Assembly (NCBI RefSeq): GCF_000802365.1
Contig: NZ_JSZE01000001.1
Coordinates: 1 to 64,000 of the forward strand
Length of the DNA stretch: 64,000 nt
Direction: 5' to 3'
Source: Xanthomonas cannabis pv. cannabis
GTDB lineage: Bacteria; Pseudomonadota; Gammaproteobacteria; Xanthomonadales; Xanthomonadaceae
Part shown: in pieces, positions 28,301-36,165 of the stretch
How the letters are laid out: every line of letters starts with the position of its first letter
How positions within the stretch are numbered: the first letter of the stretch is position 1
The notes under the pieces: model-generated
What the model was told of the DNA's origin: nothing
Seen by the model: the letters and a program-made list of their open reading frames with translations, nothing else
Database searches by the model: none
Position numbers and translations under genes: made by a program

Positions 28301-28547
28301 ACGGGCCACCCACACGCAGGCCGCGCGCGTTGTAGCGTCCGCTGGCATCGGTGGTGGCGCGGCTGACGGTGCCCGATTCGACGTGGGTGATCGTGACTTC
28401 GGCATTCGGGACCGGCTGGCCGCCGCTTCCCGTTACCAGGCCGGCGACGCCAGCCGAGGTGCTTTGCGCGAACACAGGGGCGGCGGCGAGCGCGGCAACG
28501 AGACCAAGCGTGAGCTTGGACATGCGGAGACAACGGGGGTGGGTCAT
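25302..28547 (-). CDS. oar: Oar-like TonB-dependent outer membrane protein
   Basis: A 1081-residue outer membrane receptor. Signal peptide ends at about residue 28 (AAAPVFAQ). Next is a carboxypeptidase-regulatory-like beta domain (about 30-115, GTVSRATTDASGRYNARGL), then a plug (about 150-270, with GGVINAVTKSGTNEFHGS) and a large beta-barrel ending in the aromatic sorting signal LGFRYQF. Oar proteins in Myxococcus are needed for development and release of a signal; the cargo here is unknown. The ATG at 28523 (MSKLTLG) is an equally good start. It is a single-gene unit with its own terminator. Confidence 0.9.
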   Translation of the reverse strand: MTHPRCLRMSKLTLGLVAALAAAPVFAQSTSAGVAGLVTGSGGQPVPNAEVTITHVESGTVSRATTDASGRYNARGLRVGGPYTITITKSGEGTKTEEGVYLNLNQVNSVDASLGGDVTTLGAVQAIGGDYGSALFSANKMGTGTNVTREQIESLPSINRNLQDYVRLDPRVAQTDKARNEISVGGQNPRFNLIRVDGISTNDAFGLESNGLPTPRQPFSMDVIDEISVDVANYDVTITGATGGVINAVTKSGTNEFHGSVYGTYRENDWSGKNQNDIRPQLFDNETTYGLTLGGPVIKDKLFFFANYEKYKGKGVFTGASGYGPIGSGASNIVQIPQADIDRIIDISRNTYGFDPGTLALPALDSESEEKGFKLDWNISDKHRASVRYGESEQSTANLNGFGNQALSLNSFHYVRDFSLKTYTAQLFSDWTDTFSTEAKVSYRDYSAVRTAASQLPAIAVRINNNTVNLGTEQSTQANELRTETWNAFFAGTLFLNDHTVKFGFDYEDNDLFNLFGQRVFGSYTFNSIADYAANRPLNYRYSRSNSGNIDDIAANWGMRNVGVFLQDTWAVNNNLTLTFGVRYDEPMVKNSPAYNATASTLFGFRNDQTIDGNGLFEPRFGFNYTFDSDRPTQLRGGVGLFQGAAATVWLSNPYSNTGLAYTDYNFSSQTLVNTNGIRFTPDINNQPIGNGSLNGATQSVDFVDSKLGQPSVWKANLAFDTELPWYGIVASAEAVVTKVNEAIYYQQLNLGNTSRVGQDGRNLYWNTAGLNPACWLEDGRNPTGAGAPAACVRGTASVVDARGSRDPRFNDAIIARPTDKGGSESFTVGLNKPFNGGDWSWGLYYTYTDADEVSGLTSSTSGSQLGNNAVFQANENVASTAAYEVKNSILGTLNWKHAFFGDYETKLGLIYQGRNGRPYSYAFDNDANGDGRLNDLLYIPAGRGDVLFGTAREEQAFWNYIEGNEYLAARRGQVAERNGARNSWINQFDLHIEQEIPGFFKDNKASLWLDVMNVGNLLNKKWGRVEEYGFPGMRGVVEYGGIDAASGKYVYRFNTPDQSTVYDDRGISRWALQLGFRYQF

Positions 28548-28909
28548 TTCGGTAGCCTCGATACAAGTTGGGCAGTGACAAAAAGGCGCAGTCAGCCCAA
28601 CCGTTCCCGGGGGTGGGCTGCCGATGATCTGGGGTCCCTTGCCGCGCGGCTGGTTGCTGCCGCAACGGTTAACAACAGATTAACACGCTAAGGCCTGATT
28701 GTGACGGTGGCGTGACAAAGTTCGCGCAGTGCAACATGAACTGCCCATGTGAAGGCGCGCGCGTCAGCTTGCACGGGGTCGCAGGGAGAGCGAGACGTGC
28801 GTCTCGGCCTATCGGGAAAGTCGCAGGTTGACCTCTCACCGCTCGCGCAACTCGCCCTTCCGCGCGGATGGCGGCAACCGGTCAAGCGACCGGGCTGATG
28901 ACAAGCGTC
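28548..28909. other. Intergenic region upstream of oar
   Basis: About 360 bases without a supported gene. It should hold the oar promoter and the end of the marC transcript. A small perfect hairpin CGAGAC GTGC GTCTCG sits at 28791-28806 but has no T-run, so it is not a clear terminator. Confidence 0.5.
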
Positions 28910-29509
28910 TTAAATCGAAACCGGCAGCTTGAAGTACGTGCCCAAGCCATCGAGGAACATCTGCACCGAGATGGCGACCAACAACATCCCCATCAGACGC
29001 TCGACAGCGGTCAATGCACGGTGACCGAGCAGCTTGTACAGCAACGGTGCCGAGGCCAGGATCGAAGAGGCGCCGATCCAGGCGATCATCAGGGCCAGGC
29101 TCCAGTCCCACAGACGCGTGGGCTCGTTACTGCCCATCAGCATGACCGCGGCCATGCCCGAGGGGCCAGCCACCAGCGGGATGGCCAGCGGCACGATGAA
29201 GGGCTCTCCATCGGGGATCTCGCCCATCAGGCCCTCCGGCCGCGGGAAGATCATGCGGATGCCGATCAGGAACAGCACGATGCCACCGGCGATCGCCACC
29301 GATTCCTGGCGCAGGTGCATCAGCTCCAATGCGTATTTGCCGCCCCACAGGAAGGCCATCAGCACGCACAGGGCGATCAGCAGTTCGCGCGCCAGCACGA
29401 AGCGTTGCCGCTTGGGCGGCAGCGGCTTGAGCACGCTGAGGAACACCGGGATATTGCCCAGCGGGTCGAGAATCAAGAACAGCAGCAAGGCTGCCGACAG
29501 AATGGTCAT
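28910..29509 (-). CDS. MarC family inner membrane protein
   Basis: A 199-residue polytopic membrane protein of the MarC/YhgN family, with about six hydrophobic segments and the family motifs FLILDPLGNIPVFLS near the N-terminus and VPLAIPLVAGPSGMAAVMLM in the middle. The function of this family is not established despite its name. The ATG at 29509 overlaps the stop of the SDR gene (ATGA), so it is the third gene of the grxD-SDR-marC operon. Confidence 0.92.
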   Translation of the reverse strand: MTILSAALLLFLILDPLGNIPVFLSVLKPLPPKRQRFVLARELLIALCVLMAFLWGGKYALELMHLRQESVAIAGGIVLFLIGIRMIFPRPEGLMGEIPDGEPFIVPLAIPLVAGPSGMAAVMLMGSNEPTRLWDWSLALMIAWIGASSILASAPLLYKLLGHRALTAVERLMGMLLVAISVQMFLDGLGTYFKLPVSI

Positions 29510-30249
29510 GCCGAAGGGCTCCAGATCGCACCGCGGTGCGGAGCACCTGCCATGGACAACAGGGTGACGCAGGCCGACGCCGCCACTGCGGGGTCCGCCG
29601 CCTGGCTGTCTTCCTGATGGGTAAAGGCACGGGCACGCAACGCGGTGCGCATCGGGCCGGGCTGCAGGCCGTGGATACGCACCGGGCCGGCGGCGGTCTC
29701 GTGGTGCAGGCTGGCGATCAAGCCGTGCTGGGCGTACTGGGCAGCCCCGTACGCGCCCCAGTACGCCTGACCGATCCGTGCAGCATCGTCCACAACGAAC
29801 ACCACCGCCGCATCGCGCTGCTGCCGCAGCAGCGGCAGGCAGGCCTGCGTCAACCATGCGCGTGCGGTGAGGTTGACGTGGATGCTGCGGGCGAAGTCGG
29901 CCGGCGCCGCGAGTTCGGCCGGCGTCAGACCGCCGAACTCGGCCGCACACTGCAGCAGGCCGTGCAGACCGCCCAGCTCGCTCTGCAACCGTTGTGCGAG
30001 CACCGCATAGTCGTCGGGCGTAGCACCTGCCAGATCCAGCGGATACAGCAATGGCTCGGGGCCGAGCTTGGCCACCGCGTCATACACGCGCTCCAGCGGC
30101 CGCAGCTTGCGGCCAAGCAGCACCAGCGTGGCACCGGCCGCCGCGCACGCCTGTGCGGCAGCGCTGCCCAGCCCGTCGGCGGCGCCGGTCACCAGCACGA
30201 CCCGCCCGGCCAAGGCGGCCGCTTCGGGCTGGCCCTGCACTTCGGTCAC
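29506..30249 (-). CDS. Short-chain dehydrogenase-like protein with altered catalytic residues
   Basis: A 247-residue SDR of the YciK type. The start is a GTG at 30249 whose GTGA overlaps the grxD stop. The cofactor motif TGAADGLG (21-28) is present. The active site is not normal: the usual NAG is CAAE (101-104), the catalytic Ser region is DDAARIGQ (154-161), and YxxxK reads YGAAQ (167-171), so Ser and Lys are missing while Tyr remains. It may bind a nucleotide without ordinary oxidoreductase activity. Substrate unknown. Confidence 0.85.
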   Translation of the reverse strand: MTEVQGQPEAAALAGRVVLVTGAADGLGSAAAQACAAAGATLVLLGRKLRPLERVYDAVAKLGPEPLLYPLDLAGATPDDYAVLAQRLQSELGGLHGLLQCAAEFGGLTPAELAAPADFARSIHVNLTARAWLTQACLPLLRQQRDAAVVFVVDDAARIGQAYWGAYGAAQYAQHGLIASLHHETAAGPVRIHGLQPGPMRTALRARAFTHQEDSQAADPAVAASACVTLLSMAGAPHRGAIWSPSA

Positions 30250-30566
30250 GGCTGATAGGCCTCGCTGACAATGCGCTTGAGCTCGCCGGCTTCGAACAGT
30301 TCCAGCGTGATGTCGCAACCGCCGATCAACTCGCCGTGGATGAACAGTTGCGGGAAGGTCGGCCAGTTGGAATAGCGCGGCAGGTTTGCGCGCACTTCGG
30401 GCTCTTCCAGCACGTTGACCGTGCGCAGCTGGTCGGCGCCGGCAGCGACCAGCGCCTGCACCGCGCGACTGGAAAAGCCGCACATCGGGTACTGCGGGGT
30501 GCCTTTCATGAACAGCACGATGGGGTGTTGTTCGACTTCGGCCTGGATCCGTTCCATCACCGGCAT
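30246..30566 (-). CDS. grxD: GrxD, monothiol glutaredoxin
   Basis: A 106-residue monothiol glutaredoxin that carries and delivers [2Fe-2S] clusters with glutathione. CGFS active site at 29-32 (MCGFSSRAVQAL), the TFPQLFIHGELIGGCDI glutathione-binding stretch at 70-86. The first ATG at 30566 is used; Met4 is an alternative. First gene of a three-gene coupled operon with the SDR and marC. Confidence 0.96.
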   Translation of the reverse strand: MPVMERIQAEVEQHPIVLFMKGTPQYPMCGFSSRAVQALVAAGADQLRTVNVLEEPEVRANLPRYSNWPTFPQLFIHGELIGGCDITLELFEAGELKRIVSEAYQP

Positions 30567-30686
30567 TGGACTCTCCTGACTGGGAGCGGCAGGCCCGACC
30601 GCCGGGTCGGATAGACTTCCGCAAAGGCGCGCATTGTAAGCCTTCACGCGACCTGCCGCCGGACTCCTTTCGCTGCCCTTGCCATC

Positions 30687-31265
30687 ATGCCGATCGAACA
30701 CGTTGCACTGCCCTACTCCCGCGCTGCCCTCGAGCCGCACCTTTCGTCCGCGACACTGGAGTCGCACCACGGCATCTGTCATCGCAACGAGGTCGAACGG
30801 CTCAATGCGCGCATCGAAGGCAGCGAGTTTGCCGAGCTGACGCTGGAAGAGATCATCGCGCAGGCGCAGGGCACGTTGTTCCACCTGGCGGCACAGGTGT
30901 GGAATCACAACTTCTACTGGCAGTGCCTGCGCCCACGCGGCGGCGGCGAGCCGCTGGGCAGGCTGGCCGACAGCATCGCCGCATCGTTCGGCGATTTCGT
31001 GCATTTCAGGCAGGAGTTCAATCGCGTGGCCTTGAGCACCTTCGGCTCGGGCTGGACCTGGCTGGTGCAGCGCCCGGACGGCACCCTGGCCATCGTCGCC
31101 ACGCCCAACGCCTCCACGCCGCTCACCGGGCCGGACACCCCGCTGCTCGCCTGCGATATCTGGGAGCATGCGTACTACCTGGACTACCAGCAGGACCGCG
31201 CGCACTACCTGGACGCGTTCTGGAAACTGATCAACTGGGACTTCGTGGGCAGCCGATTGAGCTGA
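30687..31265 (+). CDS. Fe-type superoxide dismutase family protein lacking gateway His and Tyr
   Basis: A 192-residue protein aligning without gaps to E. coli SodB over the motifs I can recall. Metal ligands are all present: His27, His74, Asp157, His161. The Fe-type Gln70 and the signatures NHNFYWQCL and GSGWTWLV are also there. The two second-shell gateway residues are not: E. coli His30 is Cys31 here and Tyr34 is Glu35 (HHGICHRNEVERLN). No signal peptide, so cytoplasmic. It is transcribed divergently from grxD. It may be a low-activity or specialised SOD; the main cellular SOD is probably elsewhere. Confidence 0.88.
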   Translation: MPIEHVALPYSRAALEPHLSSATLESHHGICHRNEVERLNARIEGSEFAELTLEEIIAQAQGTLFHLAAQVWNHNFYWQCLRPRGGGEPLGRLADSIAASFGDFVHFRQEFNRVALSTFGSGWTWLVQRPDGTLAIVATPNASTPLTGPDTPLLACDIWEHAYYLDYQQDRAHYLDAFWKLINWDFVGSRLS

Positions 31266-31400
31266 CCCTCGCAGCGGCAACCGATTCGGTTACCGCGCGC
31301 GGCACACCCCAGGCGCCTCAACAGCGCACGCCCGTCCTCGAGAGGCATCCCGGCACACTGCCGAACGTGGGCCCCGCCGCATAAACCGCAATGCGCCAGG

Positions 31401-32546
31401 TCAGCCTTCCTGCAGACGCCCGACCACCGGCGCGACCTGTGCATCGCGCTGCAATGCCTTGCCCGCCTGCACCAGCGCAGTCGCCAGCGCCTGCGGTGTA
31501 TCGGCACGTACGCTGGCATGCCCGACCTTGCGGCCCTCGCGTGCCTGCTTGCCGTAGTCGTGCCAATGCCCGCCCGGCACGGCGAGGAACGCACCCGCGG
31601 CGGGCATGCTGCCCAGCCAGTTCAGCATGCAGGCATGTCCACGCATCGCGGTGCTGCCCAATGGCAGGCCAAGCACCGCACGCACATGATTTTCGAACTG
31701 CGAGGTCTCGGCGCCTTCGATGGTCCAGTGGCCGGAGTTATGCACCCGCGGCGCAATCTCGTTGGCGAGCAGCTGACCATCGCGCGCGAACAGTTCCAGC
31801 GCGAACACGCCCACGTAGTCCAGCCGGTCGGCAATCGCACGTGCATGCGCTTCGGCAGCCGTCTGCAACGCTTCGTCCACCCGGGCGGGCGCGAGACTGG
31901 CCGACAGCACACCGTCCACGTGCCAGTTTTCGGTCAGCGGCCAGGCACGGAATTCACCGTCGCGGCCACGCACGGCGACCACGCTGACTTCGCGTTGAAA
32001 CGGCACGAACGCCTCGAGGATCAGTCCCACCGTGGCCCCCTGCGCGCCCAGCGCGTCCCACGCGGCATCAGCGTCTGCAAGCGTCTTGATCCGGAACTGG
32101 CCTTTGCCGTCGTAGCCAAAGCGGCGGGTCTTGAGCACGCACGGTGCACCGATCTGCGCCAACGCCGCATCCAGGCCGGCGCGATCGTCGATGGCGGCGA
32201 ACGCCGGCACCGGAATGCCCAGCTCGCGAAACAGGGTCTTTTCGCTGAGCCGGTCCTGCGCCACCGCCAGGGCATCCGCGCCTGGGAACACCGGTACCTG
32301 CGCGGCAAGGTGCTGCGCGGCGGCGGCCGGCACGTTCTCGAAATCGAAGGTGATCACATCCACTTGCGCAGCGAATGCGGCCAGGGCCGCCGTATCGTCG
32401 AACGCGCCAACCTGCAGCGACGCCAGCTGCCCTGCGCAGGCATCGGCCGCCGGGTCGAACACCGCAAAGCGCAGGCCGAGCGGCGCACCGGCCAGCACCA
32501 GCATGCGCGCCAGCTGGCCGCCACCGAGAATGCCAACGGTGCTCAT
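31401..32546 (-). CDS. purK: PurK, N5-carboxyaminoimidazole ribonucleotide synthase
   Basis: ATP-grasp enzyme of purine synthesis: AIR plus ATP and bicarbonate to N5-CAIR, the substrate of PurE. 381 residues. N-terminal [12 protein letters not shown] motif, central ATP-grasp with [15 protein letters not shown], and [24 protein letters not shown] toward the end, the metal-binding part. Its start overlaps the purE stop by 4 bases. Confidence 0.97.
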   Translation of the reverse strand: MSTVGILGGGQLARMLVLAGAPLGLRFAVFDPAADACAGQLASLQVGAFDDTAALAAFAAQVDVITFDFENVPAAAAQHLAAQVPVFPGADALAVAQDRLSEKTLFRELGIPVPAFAAIDDRAGLDAALAQIGAPCVLKTRRFGYDGKGQFRIKTLADADAAWDALGAQGATVGLILEAFVPFQREVSVVAVRGRDGEFRAWPLTENWHVDGVLSASLAPARVDEALQTAAEAHARAIADRLDYVGVFALELFARDGQLLANEIAPRVHNSGHWTIEGAETSQFENHVRAVLGLPLGSTAMRGHACMLNWLGSMPAAGAFLAVPGGHWHDYGKQAREGRKVGHASVRADTPQALATALVQAGKALQRDAQVAPVVGRLQEG

Positions 32547-33046
32547 TGGCGCGGGTCGTCGCTGGCCATCACATCGTCGGTCTGCCTGGCACGGAACTGC
32601 GCCAGCGCATCACCGATCTGCGGCAGCTCCCGCGCCAGCATCGCCGCTGCGAACAAGGCCGCATTCGCTGCGCCGGCATTGCCGATCGCGAAGGTGGCCA
32701 CCGGAATCCCGGCCGGCATCTGCACGATCGACAGCAGCGAATCCATGCCGTTGAGCGCCTTGGACTGCACCGGCACGCCAAGCACCGGCACCGCGGTCTT
32801 GGCGGCCAGCATGCCCGGCAGATGCGCCGCGCCGCCGGCACCGGCGATGATTGCGCGCAGGCCGCGCTCGCCTGCCTGCTCGGCGTAGGCGAACAATACA
32901 TCCGGGGTGCGGTGCGCGGAGACCACCTTGACTTCGTACGGCACGCCCAGCGCATCAAGCTTCTGAGCCGCGTGTTGCATGGTGTCCCAATCCGAACGGG
33001 AGCCCATCACGATGCCGACCAGCGGCGCGGAGTGGTTGGAGGTCAT
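32543..33046 (-). CDS. purE: PurE, N5-CAIR mutase
   Basis: Converts N5-CAIR to CAIR in purine synthesis. 167 residues, class I PurE. It has the phosphate-binding GSRSDWDTM, the VVSAHRTPD active-site stretch with the catalytic His, and [11 protein letters not shown]. It is first in the purE-purK operon and faces trm112 across a 58-base divergent promoter region. Confidence 0.97.
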   Translation of the reverse strand: MTSNHSAPLVGIVMGSRSDWDTMQHAAQKLDALGVPYEVKVVSAHRTPDVLFAYAEQAGERGLRAIIAGAGGAAHLPGMLAAKTAVPVLGVPVQSKALNGMDSLLSIVQMPAGIPVATFAIGNAGAANAALFAAAMLARELPQIGDALAQFRARQTDDVMASDDPRQ

Positions 33047-33104
33047 GGCCCTGCCCTGCGGTAAAGACGTATTCTAGCCAATCTCCACGCACGACAAGAC
33101 TTCG

Positions 33105-33374
33105 ATGGATCGCAAATTGCTCGACCTGCTGTGCTCGCCCGACACCCGTCAGCCGCTTTCGCTGCTGGACGGCAAGGGCCTGGAAGCACTCAACACCGCC
33201 ATCGCCGGCGGAAGCCTGCAGCGCGCCGACGGCACCGTGCAGGCACAGCCGCTGCGCGAGGCGTTGATCACCCGCGATCGCAAGCAGATCTTCCGCGTCG
33301 ATGACGGCATCCCGGTCTTGCTGGCCGAAGAAGCCATCGCGACCGCGCAGATCACTGACTTCCCCGAAAAGTGA
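33105..33374 (+). CDS. Trm112 family protein
   Basis: An 89-residue Trm112/YcaR-like protein, with the start MDRKLLDLLCSPDTRQPL and RDRKQIFRVDDGIPVLL that mark this family. Eukaryotic Trm112 activates methyltransferases; the role of bacterial members is less clear. Two of the usual zinc-type Cys are reduced to one (Cys10). The nadC GTG start overlaps its stop, so the two are coupled. Confidence 0.85.
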   Translation: MDRKLLDLLCSPDTRQPLSLLDGKGLEALNTAIAGGSLQRADGTVQAQPLREALITRDRKQIFRVDDGIPVLLAEEAIATAQITDFPEK

Positions 33375-34252
33375 GTTCGCCCGTCCGCACCGCGCCGGAG
33401 CCGCCGCCCGCGGCGCTGATCGATGCCGACGTGACGCGCGCGCTGGCCGAAGACATCGGCAGCGGCGATATCACCGCGGCATTGCTGCCCGACCAGGCAG
33501 ACAGCGCGTATCTGCTGTGCAAACAGGACGCGGTGATCGCCGGCAGGCCGTGGTTCGACGCCACCCATCGCACGCTCGACCCGCAGGTGCGCATCGACTG
33601 GCAGGTGCACGAAGGTCAGCAGGTCAGCGCCGGCAGCGTGCTCGCGCTGCTGCATGGGCGCAGCCGGAGCCTGGTCAGCGCCGAACGGACCTCGCTCAAC
33701 TTCCTGCAGACCTTGTCTGCTACCGCCACCGCCACCGCTGCATACGTGGCAGCCGTCGCCGGCACCGGCGCGCGCATCCTGGACACGCGCAAGACGCTGC
33801 CAGGCTTGCGCATGGCGCAGAAATACGCGGTGCGCTGCGGCGGTGGCGACAATCACCGTATCGGCCTGTTCGACACGGTGATGCTGAAAGAAAACCATAT
33901 CCGCGCGGCCGGCTCGCTCAGCGCCGCCGTGCATGCCGCACGCGCGCAGCAACCGCAGCTGCCGCTGGTGGTGGAAGTGGAAACGCTGGAGCAGCTGCGC
34001 GAGGCATTGCAGGTCGGTTGCACGCGCATCCTCATCGACGACTTCGACCCGGCCATGCGCCGCGAGGCCGTGCGTATCGCGGCGTCGCTGCCGCGCGATC
34101 GACGCATTCCACTGGAAGTCTCCGGCAGCGTCGACCTGGCCGGCATCCGCGCAATTGCACAGGACGGCGTGGACTGCATCTCCATCGGCGGCCTGACCAA
34201 GCATGTGCAGGCGGTGGATCTCTCGCTCAAGCTCGGCCCGCCCCCGCCGTGA
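33371..34252 (+). CDS. nadC: NadC, quinolinate phosphoribosyltransferase
   Basis: Makes nicotinate mononucleotide from quinolinate and PRPP in NAD synthesis. 293 residues, with EDIGSGDITA near the start, AERTSLNFLQTLSATAT, DTRKTLPGLR, and the phosphate-binding LEVSGSVDLAGI and ISIGGLTKHV at the end. Start is GTG at 33371, overlapping the stop of the Trm112-like gene. Confidence 0.96.
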   Translation: MSSPVRTAPEPPPAALIDADVTRALAEDIGSGDITAALLPDQADSAYLLCKQDAVIAGRPWFDATHRTLDPQVRIDWQVHEGQQVSAGSVLALLHGRSRSLVSAERTSLNFLQTLSATATATAAYVAAVAGTGARILDTRKTLPGLRMAQKYAVRCGGGDNHRIGLFDTVMLKENHIRAAGSLSAAVHAARAQQPQLPLVVEVETLEQLREALQVGCTRILIDDFDPAMRREAVRIAASLPRDRRIPLEVSGSVDLAGIRAIAQDGVDCISIGGLTKHVQAVDLSLKLGPPPP

Positions 34253-34315
34253 TTTCACGCGTGCGCGCAGGCCGCTCTGGCAGCCTGCGCGGACTGATTT
34301 CGTGCGGAATGTTCG

Positions 34316-35386
34316 ATGACTGTAAGACCCTGGCCGTGGATGTGCTTGCTGCTTGCTGGATTGGGAGGCAGCGCGGCGGCTGCGGAAGTGTGCGATATGC
34401 CGCCGCGCTTCGGCACCAGCCGCGCCGCCATCGCCATCGTGCGCACCGCTTGCAATGAGCACCGTCTGTGGCAGCACCCGTTTATCGATGCCAAGGGGCG
34501 GCTGGCCAGCCTCGGCGTGACCGAAGCCGAATCCGGATACCTGGCCGACCATGGCGTGGTCGCATGGCAACGCGTGGCCGGCTACTGGCGCGACAGCGGC
34601 ACGCTCGCCTCGATGGGTGGCCGCCCCGGTGCATCCAGCTGCGCCGCGCTGGATGGCACGCGCTACACCGCCAGCGATTGCCGCGCGTTCCTGATCGACA
34701 ACCCGTGGTCGGCCGCCTTCATTTCGTGGGTGATGACCCAATCCGGCCTCGGTGGCTTTCACCGTTCAGCGCGCCATCTGGACTACATCCGCAGCGCGTA
34801 CAACGACGGTGCCACCGGGCCGTATCAGTTCGCCGATCCCGCCGTCGAAAAGCCCGCGCCCGGTGACATGCTGTGCCTGCTGCGCGGCCGCAGCGTGGCG
34901 CTCGGCTATGCGGGTCTAAAGGCTGCGCTGGGTGGCAGCGCACCGATGCCGTGGCAATCGCATTGCGATGTGGTGGTCGCTGCCAACGTCGGCGGCGATC
35001 GCACCCTGTACCTGATCGGCGGCAATGTGTTCAACACGGTGATGATGCGCAAGATGCCGCTGGATCGCGCAGGTCGTGTGGTGTTACCCGCCCCGCAGTC
35101 CGACAGCAGCCAGGACCAGAACGAAGACAGTCTCGGGATCGCCAGCGAATGCACGCCGGCGCACGAGGAACTCTGCGACTTCAACCGACGCGATTGGGCC
35201 GCACTACTGAAGCTGCGCCCGGATGCGGCAGTGGTCAGCCCGCCACCGACGACGCCGTTGCCCGCACCCGGCATCGCGCCCGCGGAACAAACGATGCCGC
35301 CAGGCTTTCCACGCGTTGTGCCGCCGCGGCCGGAGACGCAGCCTGCGCAGACGCAGCAACAGCAACAGCAACAGCAACCTGAGTAA
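34316..35386 (+). CDS. Exported DUF2272 domain protein with polyglutamine tail
   Basis: A 356-residue exported protein; Sec signal about 1-22 (MCLLLAGLGGSAAAAEVC). The body matches the DUF2272 pattern: NPWSAAFISWVMTQSGLGGF, KPAPGDMLCLLR and a late CDVVVA/YLIGGNV segment, with the look of a papain-like NlpC/P60-related fold (Cys, His), though catalysis is not proven. The C-terminus is Pro-rich and ends in a run of Gln encoded mostly by repeated CAG/CAA. It precedes the repeat array directly. Confidence 0.8.
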   Translation: MTVRPWPWMCLLLAGLGGSAAAAEVCDMPPRFGTSRAAIAIVRTACNEHRLWQHPFIDAKGRLASLGVTEAESGYLADHGVVAWQRVAGYWRDSGTLASMGGRPGASSCAALDGTRYTASDCRAFLIDNPWSAAFISWVMTQSGLGGFHRSARHLDYIRSAYNDGATGPYQFADPAVEKPAPGDMLCLLRGRSVALGYAGLKAALGGSAPMPWQSHCDVVVAANVGGDRTLYLIGGNVFNTVMMRKMPLDRAGRVVLPAPQSDSSQDQNEDSLGIASECTPAHEELCDFNRRDWAALLKLRPDAAVVSPPPTTPLPAPGIAPAEQTMPPGFPRVVPPRPETQPAQTQQQQQQQQPE

Positions 35387-35400
35387 AGCCGTATTAAAGG

Positions 35401-36061
35401 CCCCTCTCCTGCGGGAGAGGGGTTGGGGTGCGGGTACGGGCGAAGCCACTTACATCCCGAATATCACGAGGCTTTGCACGTACCCTCATCCGCCCCTTTT
35501 ACGCACCTTCTCCCGGAGGGAGAAGGAATCAAAGCCCCTCTCCTGCGGGAGAGGGGTTGGGGTGAGGATACGGGCGAAGCCACTTACATTCCGAATATCA
35601 CGAGGCTTTGCACGTGCCCTCATCCGCCCCTTCGGGGCACCTTCTCCCGGAGGGAGAAGAAATCAAAGCCCCTTTCCTGCGGGAGAGGGGTTGGGGTGAG
35701 GATACGGGCGAAGCCACTTACATTCGGAATATCACGAGGCTTTGCACGTACCCTCATCCGCCCCTTCGGGGCACCTTCTCCCGGAGGGAGAAGAAATCAA
35801 AGCCCCTCTCCTGCGGGAGAGGGGTTGGGGTGAGGCTACGGGCGAAGCCACTTACATTCCAGATATCACAAGGCTTCGCGCGCCCCCTCATCCGCCCCTT
35901 CGGGGCACCTTCTCCCGGAGGGAGAAGGAATCAAAGCCCCTCTCCTGCGGGAGAGGGGTTTGGGGTGAGGGTATGGGGTGAAGCCGTTGCAGCATTGAAA
36001 CTGCACGCGGCTTCGCTCGTAGCCTCGTTACCCCTGCAGGGCACTTTTCCCGCTGGGAAAG
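35401..36061. repeat. Array of five 134-base palindromic repeat units
   Basis: Units start at 35401, 35535, 35669, 35803 and 35937, an exact 134-base period. Each begins with hairpin CCCCTCTCC TGCG GGAGAGGGG, then a long imperfect stem (GGTGAGGATACGGGCGAAGCC against GGCTTTGCACGTACCCTCATCC), then GCCCC TTCG GGGC and CTTCTCCC GGA GGGAGAAG. Units 1-4 are nearly identical; the fifth is diverged but keeps the foldback shape. Because 134 is not a multiple of 3, open frames across the array shift frame each unit and are not genes. It lies between convergent genes, typical for REP/BIME-like elements. Confidence 0.93.
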
Positions 36062-36095
36062 AAACAACGCACGAGTTATTCCGAACCAACAACAA

Positions 36096-36121
36096 AAAAA
36101 GCGGGCCGAAGCCCGCTTTTT
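36096..36121 (-). terminator. Rho-independent terminator of the pnp transcript
   Basis: On the minus strand AAAAAGCGGGC TTCG GCCCGCTTTTT is followed by a T-rich stretch (TTTGTTG). It lies 45 bases after the pnp stop and closes the rimP-pnp series. The 3' side also has A-runs, so it may work in both directions. Confidence 0.9.
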
Positions 36122-36125
36122 CGTC

Positions 36126-36152
36126 ATGCATCACGCGTCACGCGTGATGCAT
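36126..36152. repeat. Perfect 27-base palindrome after pnp
   Basis: ATGCATCACGCG and CGCGTGATGCAT are perfect 12-base inverted repeats around TCA, 13 bases after the pnp stop and just before the terminator. It could stabilise the mRNA 3' end or bind a protein; no function is known to me. Confidence 0.7.
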
Positions 36153-36165
36153 CAGCCAGCAGCGC

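Noticed and set aside
28791-28806. Small hairpin CGAGAC GTGC GTCTCG as a terminator of marC
   Set aside because: Short stem and no T-run on either strand.
35223-36147. Overlapping long open frames through the repeat array in three + strand frames
   Set aside because: They arise from the 134-base repeat, which shifts frame in each unit and yields the same low-complexity peptides; no ribosome sites.
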